NCBI GenBank assembly: GCA_047635375.1
Contig: JBLIKP010000074.1
Span: 1-11,467 of the forward strand
Source: JBLIKP01 sp047635375
GTDB taxonomy: Bacteria > Bacteroidota > Bacteroidia > Sphingobacteriales > Sphingobacteriaceae
DNA: 11,467 bases
Direction: 5' to 3'
Notes under the pieces: model-generated
Told to the model about the DNA's origin: nothing
The model's database searches: none
Seen by the model: the letters and a program-made list of their open reading frames with translations, nothing else
Translations under genes and position numbers: made by a program
Shown: positions 6,145 to 11,467 of the stretch, one piece after another
Layout of the letters: the number at the start of each line of letters is the position of its first letter
Numbering within the stretch: position 1 is the first letter of the stretch

Positions 6145-7716
6145 ATGGGATTACTAACCTTAATAATTTTATTGCCTCTAATTGGAATGATCATCAGCTT
6201 GGTCATCTCAAAAAAAGTAATGTGGATTGCCCGCATTATCAATCCTGTTGTGGCTTTAGGGCAGATTGTGGTTTGGTTTATGCTTAATCGTTTTACCCCA
6301 AATGTCGAAAACGGATTTAAATACATTGAATCACTTCGTTGGATAAATCTTTCACTAGGTGATATTGGGAGCCTAAAAATTGATTACCTGCTTGGCGCCG
6401 ATGGGTTGACCATGGCACTAATGGGACTATCCATAATTATTTTCTTTTTTGCTGGCATTGCTTCAATAAAAACAGCCGTTAAACCACAAGGTTTCTTTGC
6501 CTTGATGCTCCTGCTTAACGCCAGTATCATGGGTGTTTTTTGCTCCCTAGATCTGTTTTTGTTTTTTGTTTTTTTCGAGTTTATGCTATTGCCTTTGTAC
6601 TTCCTTATTGGAATATGGGGTGGGCCGCGAAGAGAATACGCTGCACTTAAATTTTTCCTTTACACTTTAGTTGGCTCAGTGTTCCTGCTTTTAGTGTTTG
6701 TAGGACTTTATTTGAGCTTTAAATCCCCTGAAACAGGAAGTTTTTCTTTTAGTTATTTTGACCTTAGTAATCCTGAAAATGCTTTAAAAGGCTCTTTGTT
6801 CCATCCGGATGGAATGCTCTTTGGTTTCCCGGCACGTGAAGTAGGATTTTTTGTGTTATTAATAGCTTTTTGTATAAAAATCCCCGCTTTTCCCTTTCAT
6901 ACTTGGTTACCCGACGCCCATGTTGAGGCACCTACGGCTGTTTCAATGGTATTGGCAGGAGTTGTGTTAAAGGTTGGAGCATACGGATTAATCCGTTTTG
7001 GTTATGGTCTGTTTCCAGATGTAGCCTTTGAGTTTTCTTATTGGGTAGGTCTTTTGGGAGTGATAAGTATAATTTATGGTGCTTTTAACGCTTTGGCGAT
7101 GAAGGATATCAAGAAAATGATAGCCTATTCCTCCATAAGTCACATGGGATTTGTTTTACTTGGATTAGCCTCAATAACTATTGAAGGTTGGTCTGGAGCT
7201 TTTTACCAAATGATAAGCCACGGATTTTTATCGGCTATGTTGTTTTTTATTGCAGGAGTATTTACCAACCGTGTGCAATCACGAGAAATAGATAAATTCT
7301 CAGGATTAACCACGTTAATGCCTCGTTTTGGAGCTTTTGTGACCATCGCTTTTTTCGCATCACTTGGTTTACCCGGATTTTCAGCTTTTATCGCCGAAAT
7401 CATGGTTCTTTTCGGGGCTTTTGGGTCTGAAAGTATAAATCAGCTTGTCCCACGATGGATGGCAATTGCGGCCACTGGCGGGATAATATTGGGAGCGGCT
7501 TACTTTCTGTGGACGCTGCAAAGGATGTTCTTTGGCAAACCTAAATTTGAAAATCCTGAGTGGAAAGAAAAACTAACCGATTTAACCACAATTGAATGGT
7601 TGGTCCTTCTACCCTTGGCGATTTTCGCTTTGGTGCTAGGAGTTTTTCCGCAAGTTTTAGTGGATATATTCAACAATACCGTGATTCTTTTAATTGATCA
7701 ATTAGCAATTTCTTAA
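6145..7716 (+). CDS. nuoM: NADH-quinone oxidoreductase subunit M
   Basis: A 523-residue antiporter-like proton-pumping subunit of complex I (ND4 homologue) in the cytoplasmic membrane, with many hydrophobic helices and no gaps in the family pattern. Pump residues are recognisable: Glu145 in FFEFMLLPLYFLIG, Lys245 in CIKIPAFPFHTWLPDAHVEA, Lys276 in GVVLKVGAYGLIRFG, and the helix MIAYSSISHMGFVLLGL. The antiporter core ends with the discontinuous-helix segment LPGFSAFIAEIMVL. Length matches the family (509 in E. coli). The start is the ATG at 6145, after an A-rich stretch without a clear Shine-Dalgarno. Two bases separate its stop from nuoN, so the pair is co-transcribed and probably translationally coupled. 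Confidence 0.97.
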   Translation: MGLLTLIILLPLIGMIISLVISKKVMWIARIINPVVALGQIVVWFMLNRFTPNVENGFKYIESLRWINLSLGDIGSLKIDYLLGADGLTMALMGLSIIIFFFAGIASIKTAVKPQGFFALMLLLNASIMGVFCSLDLFLFFVFFEFMLLPLYFLIGIWGGPRREYAALKFFLYTLVGSVFLLLVFVGLYLSFKSPETGSFSFSYFDLSNPENALKGSLFHPDGMLFGFPAREVGFFVLLIAFCIKIPAFPFHTWLPDAHVEAPTAVSMVLAGVVLKVGAYGLIRFGYGLFPDVAFEFSYWVGLLGVISIIYGAFNALAMKDIKKMIAYSSISHMGFVLLGLASITIEGWSGAFYQMISHGFLSAMLFFIAGVFTNRVQSREIDKFSGLTTLMPRFGAFVTIAFFASLGLPGFSAFIAEIMVLFGAFGSESINQLVPRWMAIAATGGIILGAAYFLWTLQRMFFGKPKFENPEWKEKLTDLTTIEWLVLLPLAIFALVLGVFPQVLVDIFNNTVILLIDQLAIS

Positions 7717-7718
7717 TC

Positions 7719-9209
7719 ATGTGGTCAACTCCTGAAATTTCGGATCTAGTAAATCAAGTGCTGTCAAGTGCTCCATTTTTATTTAAGGAGTATTTTTTAG
7801 CAGCAAGTTTGCTGATTTCTATACTTCTGGATTTGTTCGTAGGCAAGAAAACGACGTTTTTCTTTAGTGCTTTTGCGCTTATTGGATGTGGAGTTTGGGG
7901 TCTTTTGGATAACAATTCTACGGCTTCAATCTTTAATGGAAATGTGTTAATTACTCCTCCAGGTATTTTTGTGAACGCGTTGCTTGATATTTTTTCAGGG
8001 ATTATCCTTTTGCTGGCTTTCGCCGATAAAGATTTGGAGGCCAATAGCCAGGGAATGGGAGAGTTGGCAGCTTTGATTATTGCTGCCACCATTGGAGCCC
8101 ATTTTGTGGTTTTTGGATCTAGTTTATTAATGATTTTTGTAGGGTTAGAATTAATGAGTTTGCCCTCTTACGTTATGGTCGCCTACCGTGTTCGAAAGGT
8201 TGATCCCGCGGAAAGCAGTATTAAGTACGCTCTTTTCGGCCTGTTTTCTACAGGAATAATGATTTATGGGATGTCTTGGTTGTACGGGTTAACAGGAACC
8301 TTAAATGTATTCTCTGAAGCTTTTATTGCTGGGCTTACCAATGCTCCAAGTACTTTGTCCATTTTCGCTTTAACGCTTACCCTGGCAGGATTTGCCTTTA
8401 AAATAAGTGCTGTTCCCTTCCACTTTTGGACTCCTGACGCTTACGAAGGCTCGTCGGGGCCTGTTGCTGCATGGCTGGCAATCGTACCCAAACTTGCTGG
8501 TCTTTGGTTAATTTATTCGTTCATGAATATTTTTTACCTAAAAACCGATGCTGGTGAATTCTTCTGGCCAGTGATAAATTGGAAATTGGTTTGGGGAATA
8601 ATTGGTGCCGTTACGCTAACTTTTGGGAATTTAATGGCGTTAAGACAGTCAAATTTCAGAAGACTGATGGGGTATTCGTCTATTGCACATACTGGATTTT
8701 TGCTGTTTGGTATCGCTATTATGGATCCTCAAATTGTACTTTTTTATTCCATTTCCTATGGGGTTTTAACCGTAGGGGCATTTTCAATAGGTATTTTTAT
8801 TCAAAACAAGCTTGGTCTTGAATACATTACCCAATACGGCGGACTAGGTAAAAAATGGCCTATTATGGGCTTATGCAGTATTGTGATAATGATTGGCTTT
8901 GTTGGATTACCACCAACGGGGGGATTTGTTGCGAAAATGCTGGTTTACTCTTCACTTTGGGTGAATTATCTTACAGGTGATTCCTGGAATTTACTGTGGT
9001 TAATTGTTGCGGTTATAAATACACTTATTAGTTTGGTTTACTACTTGAAAATACCATACTATCTGTTTATTAAGGAAGCTGGCGATAAAATGTTTCATCC
9101 TAAATTATCCAATGTTACTAGCATGGTTACCTTATTTTTTGCAGTATTATCGATTTACATTGGTCTTTTTCCAGAAAGACTATCCCAATTTATTTCAAGC
9201 CTTTTCTAA
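7719..9209 (+). CDS. nuoN: NADH-quinone oxidoreductase subunit N
   Basis: A 496-residue antiporter-like subunit of complex I (ND2 homologue), the third of the paralogous proton pumps. Conserved charged residues are Glu144 in GLELMSLPSYVMVAYR, Lys228 in FAFKISAVPFHFWTPDAYEG, Lys258 in IVPKLAG, and the broken-helix lysine in PPTGGFVAKMLVY. The RLMGYSSIAHTGFLLFG helix is also typical. Length is close to E. coli NuoN (485). The gene ends the nuoLMN block. Its stop (9207-9209) overlaps by four bases the end of the convergent secreted-protein pseudogene, so there is no spacer. I see no strong intrinsic terminator, only the TTATTATTTTTTTT run just after the stop. Confidence 0.97.
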   Translation: MWSTPEISDLVNQVLSSAPFLFKEYFLAASLLISILLDLFVGKKTTFFFSAFALIGCGVWGLLDNNSTASIFNGNVLITPPGIFVNALLDIFSGIILLLAFADKDLEANSQGMGELAALIIAATIGAHFVVFGSSLLMIFVGLELMSLPSYVMVAYRVRKVDPAESSIKYALFGLFSTGIMIYGMSWLYGLTGTLNVFSEAFIAGLTNAPSTLSIFALTLTLAGFAFKISAVPFHFWTPDAYEGSSGPVAAWLAIVPKLAGLWLIYSFMNIFYLKTDAGEFFWPVINWKLVWGIIGAVTLTFGNLMALRQSNFRRLMGYSSIAHTGFLLFGIAIMDPQIVLFYSISYGVLTVGAFSIGIFIQNKLGLEYITQYGGLGKKWPIMGLCSIVIMIGFVGLPPTGGFVAKMLVYSSLWVNYLTGDSWNLLWLIVAVINTLISLVYYLKIPYYLFIKEAGDKMFHPKLSNVTSMVTLFFAVLSIYIGLFPERLSQFISSLF

Positions 9210-10444
9210 GGAATATTTATTATTTTTTTTGGTTTAAACTCTCCTTTTACGGAAGGCTTTAAAACATAAACACCATTCGGAAGGGCTTGGATATTCAAAG
9301 TGTTTTTGATCTCCTGATAATGTGATTTGTCGGATTTGCTTTCCCGTGCTTATTTGCACCAACTCTGCAATGATTCCCTGGCCATTGAAGGTGCTTATAT
9401 TCAAAGTCCCTTGGGTTTGGTTTGGATAAATATTAATTCCAATAAGGTTTTGCTCATTTTCTATACCAGAAAACATATCCGAATTTACTCCTCCAGATGT
9501 CCCGCCTAATCTAAATGACGAATGCCAATTTTCTCCTAAGTTGTTATTTAATGATGGGCTTGGGTTCCCAAACTCCGAAAGGGATTTATGAAAATTTCCT
9601 TGTCTAAATCGAAAAGGTGAATACTGTCAATTAATATGGAAACTATATCGGAATTTGGGGTTGAATTTAAAAAATAGCTATGCGTGGTTATTTCTCCACG
9701 TATTTTTCCCTCTGATATGACTTGCGCGCGAACTAATGAGGTTGTATCAAGGATAATAGTATTTTTAAATACCGAATCATTCTTGTTAGGAGTTGCTCCA
9801 TTTAGGGTATAGTAAATAGTGTCGGTGCTATTCTCTGAAAAAATAAATAATTGTAATTGGTTATTATAAAACTCGCTACTCGCACTATATATTGGAGTAG
9901 AATTTTTATCCTTTGTTCCAACCGTATTATTTTCTTGATAAGGTGTTGGTGTTTCAAAGAAGTTCAATTCTAATTTATTTTGCCCCACAGCGCCAAATGA
10001 AATATTTGGTGATTGCTTTTCAAAGGCTATTTGATGTATGATCTTCCCCGAAAAATGATATAAAATTAAAAAGCCACCATCCGAATTTAAATTGAAATTA
10101 AGGTGATGACTTTCCTCACTTTGTTGATTATCTGGCCAAAGTAGGATAAATGCTTTGGGAGGAATTATTGATCCTCAATTCCTAAGGAAATGTTTTCTAG
10201 GGATGCCTTCATCGTCGGAAATATAAATTGAATCTAACGATACTTCCTCATCCCCGAAATTGTAAATTTCTACCCAATCTTCCGACTCATAATTTTCATC
10301 TAAAATGCCATTGGTATTTGTAGCAACTGTTTTATTAATCTTTAGGGAAAGTGGGTGATTCGCTTAAACCGAAGAAATTGTACCCGAGCACAATAAAAAT
10401 ATAATGCATAAATTTGTGAATAACAAGCACTTGTAATCCTTCAT
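9206..10444 (-). pseudogene. Secreted lamin-tail / chitobiase-C / CotH-like protein with T9SS sorting domain, degraded
   Basis: Reading the minus strand from the ATG at 10444 gives a signal peptide (MKDYKCLLF, then CIIFLLCSG). It is followed by a lamin-tail domain (NTNGILDENYESEDWVEIYN, continuing to PTPYQEN, about codons 30-170), a chitobiase C-terminal-type segment (TIYYTLNGATP, about codon 211), and the first strand of a CotH-like domain (DSIHLFDLDKEIF, about codons 273-285). Damage in order: TAA at codon 27 (10364-10366, probably from CAA); TGA at codon 90 (10175-10177, probably from TGG); a frame change near 9575-9600 into LSEFGNPSPSLNNNLGENW; and a second near 9303-9307 back to LPNGVYVLKP and FKPKKIINIP, the end of a type A T9SS sorting domain. 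The CotH body is absent, pointing to an internal deletion. The intact ancestor would have been exported and processed by the type IX system. Confidence 0.82.
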
Positions 10445-10450
10445 TTTTAA

Positions 10451-10633
10451 GCTAATTTGGTGCTCAAAGCACTCAAGGCAATAGTTAAATACGCTTGGCA
10501 TTTATCTAATCTGTTTGCTTTTATACGACTGATTCTCTTTGTGAAAATTGACCTGAATTTATGGCTCAATAATCCATTTGAAACGCCTGTTGATAGTACG
10601 AATGACAAGCAAGTTCAAGGGATTCTGTTTTGA
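10451..10633 (+). mobile_element. IS4-family (DUF4372-type) transposase, C-terminal remnant
   Basis: Sixty codons are open on the plus strand from after a TAA at 10448-10450 to a TGA at 10631-10633. They read LKAIVKYAWHLSNLFAFIRL, then LFVKIDLNLWLNNPFETP, and end QGILF. This matches my recollection of the tail of IS4-family transposases whose N-terminal part is present at 11178-11467. The catalytic DDE residues and everything upstream are missing. The remnant begins 7 bases from the start codon of the secreted-protein pseudogene, so it has replaced that gene's promoter region. The right-hand IS end should lie shortly after 10633; a candidate is TGCAAGTCAA at 10652-10661. The family assignment depends on recognising the end motif, so it is less firm than that of the N-terminal fragment. 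Confidence 0.65.
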
Positions 10634-10695
10634 AAATCACAAAAATAACCCTGCAAGTCAACAAATAGGTTCTTTTTAACCAAAGAGAAATTTAT

Positions 10696-11016
10696 TTAGG
10701 ACAGGATTGCTCTTTGACGAAATAATTTATCAGAACATTTTCCAATAGCATCTAAAACATTTAATAATTCTGGCAATGCGGTATAGTAAAATATACTTTT
10801 GCCTTTTTTGACTGATCCCAAAACACCTTTGTTTTTTAACAAAATCAGGTGTTGTGAGGCCACTGCCTGTTCCATATTTAGTTTGGTATAAATATCGGTG
10901 ACAGATAATTTATTGTTCTTACTCAGAAGATCTAATATCTCCATCCTTTTAGGATGAGCAATGGATTTAAGAACTCCTGTAGAATATTCTAAATGGTTTT
11001 CATTTATTCGCTGCAT
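10696..11016 (-). CDS. ArsR-family winged-helix transcriptional regulator
   Basis: A 106-residue DNA-binding protein. The core is a winged helix-turn-helix of the ArsR/SmtB family: HPKRMEILDLL (residues 21-31), VTDIYTKLNMEQAVASQHLI (39-58, the helix-turn-helix with the recognition helix), and the wing GVLGSVKKGKSIFYY (64-78). The classic metal-binding ELCVCDL motif is absent and there is a single cysteine (Cys94), so a thiolate metal site of the ArsR/SmtB type is unlikely. The inducer is unknown; it may sense something other than metal, or act through dimer redox or a partner. It is intact among decayed neighbours. A 34-bp perfect palindrome lies 22 bases upstream and may be its own operator. 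The adjacent target gene expected for the family is not visible: both sides are IS4-type fragments. Confidence 0.9.
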   Translation of the reverse strand: MQRINENHLEYSTGVLKSIAHPKRMEILDLLSKNNKLSVTDIYTKLNMEQAVASQHLILLKNKGVLGSVKKGKSIFYYTALPELLNVLDAIGKCSDKLFRQRAILS

Positions 11017-11037
11017 GGGTATTGTCTCTAATTATAA

Positions 11038-11071
11038 CGTATAAATATATATATATATATATATTTATACG
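11038..11071. promoter_or_regulatory. 34-bp perfect palindrome, candidate ArsR operator
   Basis: The sequence CGTATAAATA, a run of alternating TA, then TATTTATACG is identical to its own reverse complement across all 34 bases (centre between 11054 and 11055). It occupies positions 22-55 upstream of the regulator's start codon, where a promoter and autoregulatory operator would be expected. ArsR-family dimers typically bind AT-rich imperfect inverted repeats near their own promoter. The alternating TA core alone would be palindromic by chance of repetition; the flanking CGTATAAA/TTTATACG arms make a designed site more likely. Confidence 0.55.
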
Positions 11072-11177
11072 GTGCTACTTCAAAAGTTGTTCCAGAATTA
11101 TTAATATTGCCAACCAATAGCGTCCTAAACGTTTAAAAAAAGAGATAAGCTTTTCTCGTATCTCAAATTATCTTTGA
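11072..11177. other. Intergenic gap between palindrome and IS4 fragment
   Basis: There is no gene here. Two small inverted repeats are visible: the near-palindrome GAGATAAGCTTTTCTC (11142-11157) and CTCAAA/TTTGAG (11162-11167 and 11173-11178). The second borders the first transposase codons and may be part of the left end of the insertion sequence. TTGAGTTGCA at 11174-11183 matches, with one mismatch, the reverse complement of 10652-10661. Confidence 0.35.
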
Positions 11178-11467
11178 GTTGCAAAACAAAAAACGGATCA
11201 TCTCATCACAAATATAACGTTGTTTTCCCAGATTATTTCAAAATCAGACGGTATATGATTCAATAAACTGGTAAAGTCAATAGGGACGGATAAACATCAA
11301 AAAGGATATAGTAGCTGGACTCATTTGGTTTCGATGTTGTTCTGTCAATTTGCCAAAAGCCAGTCTTTACGAGATATAAGTAATGGTCTACGTTCGGCAA
11401 CAGGGAATTTGAACCATTTGGGTATCCATAAAGCACCATCTAATTCTACCATTGGTTATCAGAACAG
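11178..11467 (+). mobile_element. IS4-family (DUF4372-type) transposase, N-terminal fragment, broken and partial
   Basis: A frame on the plus strand, following a TGA at 11175-11177 and running off the window end, reads ITLFSQIISK, then a TGA (11256-11258), then FNKLVKSIGTDKHQKGYSSW, SMLFCQFAKSQSLRDISNG and LNHLGIHKAPS. This is the N-terminal DUF4372 domain of IS4-family transposases, where FxQLAxxxSLRDI and HLGI are hallmarks. The in-frame TGA falls about 26 codons in, where homologues have a short charged stretch (SKxDxxxFNKL), and I find no ATG at the expected start. The copy is therefore non-functional unless it starts internally. The catalytic domain lies outside the window. It has the same orientation as the C-terminal fragment at 10451-10633, so the two are either separate copies or one rearranged copy. 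Confidence 0.8.

Noticed and set aside
8579..8821. Plus-strand 80-codon frame inside nuoN
   Set aside because: It lies wholly within conserved nuoN sequence in a different frame and resembles no protein; it is a shadow frame.
9234..9476. Minus-strand 80-codon frame as an independent gene
   Set aside because: Its first two thirds are a T9SS sorting domain, and its end (EYPSPSEWCLCF) is out-of-frame reading after the A5 frame change; it is part of the larger pseudogene.
11041..11068. Alternating TA tract as a CRISPR or tandem-repeat array
   Set aside because: It is a simple dinucleotide run within a palindrome, with no spacers or longer repeat unit.
570..11258. Several in-frame TAA/TGA codons, considered as stop-codon reassignment
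   Set aside because: The intact nuo genes use TAA as normal stops with correct family lengths and contain no internal TAA or TGA, and the stops are confined to genes that are also truncated or frameshifted. Pseudogene decay explains them.

Overview
The window looks like a piece of a Bacteroidota chromosome, most likely from the Flavobacteriia. The evidence is a type IX secretion (T9SS) C-terminal sorting domain, a lamin-tail/chitobiase-type secreted protein, low GC, genes without clear Shine-Dalgarno sequences, one good Bacteroidota-type -7 promoter box (TAnnTTTG), and IS3 and IS4 (DUF4372-type) transposase pieces of a kind common in this phylum.

The core (about 2.3-9.2 kb) holds intact genes for the membrane arm of respiratory complex I: nuoJ and nuoK, then nuoL, nuoM and nuoN. 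A convergent gene for an isoprenylcysteine carboxyl methyltransferase/phospholipid methyltransferase-family membrane protein lies between the two blocks. A perfect 12-bp-stem hairpin marks the nuoK/methyltransferase junction. NuoJ, K, L, M and N are the proton-translocating subunits. The peripheral-arm genes and nuoA/H/I are not in the window, so the complex I genes are split here.

Both flanks are decayed. On the left (1-1832) there is a gene-free stretch with an imperfect palindromic repeat and a terminator-like hairpin, a lipoprotein gene broken by an in-frame TAA, a response-regulator gene reduced to its first part, the C-terminal end of an IS3-family transposase on the minus strand, and an MscS-type channel gene that has lost its first two transmembrane helices at the IS3 junction. 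One intact small coiled-coil lipoprotein gene with its own terminator (1846-2272) separates this debris from nuoJ.

On the right (9206-11467) there is a minus-strand pseudogene for a secreted lamin-tail/chitobiase-C/CotH-like T9SS protein, with two nonsense codons, two frame changes and probable loss of the CotH body. It is followed by the last 60 codons of an IS4-family transposase, an intact ArsR-family repressor gene (minus strand), a 34-bp perfect palindrome upstream of that repressor, and the first ~95 codons of a second IS4-family transposase (with an in-frame TGA) running off the window end. The repressor is thus bracketed by two same-orientation IS4-type fragments.

No new multi-gene system is evident. 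The points most worth a second look are the ArsR gene with its palindrome between IS4 fragments, a glycine in NuoK where family members carry a conserved membrane glutamate, the split nuo operon, and the concentration of gene decay around an intact respiratory core.
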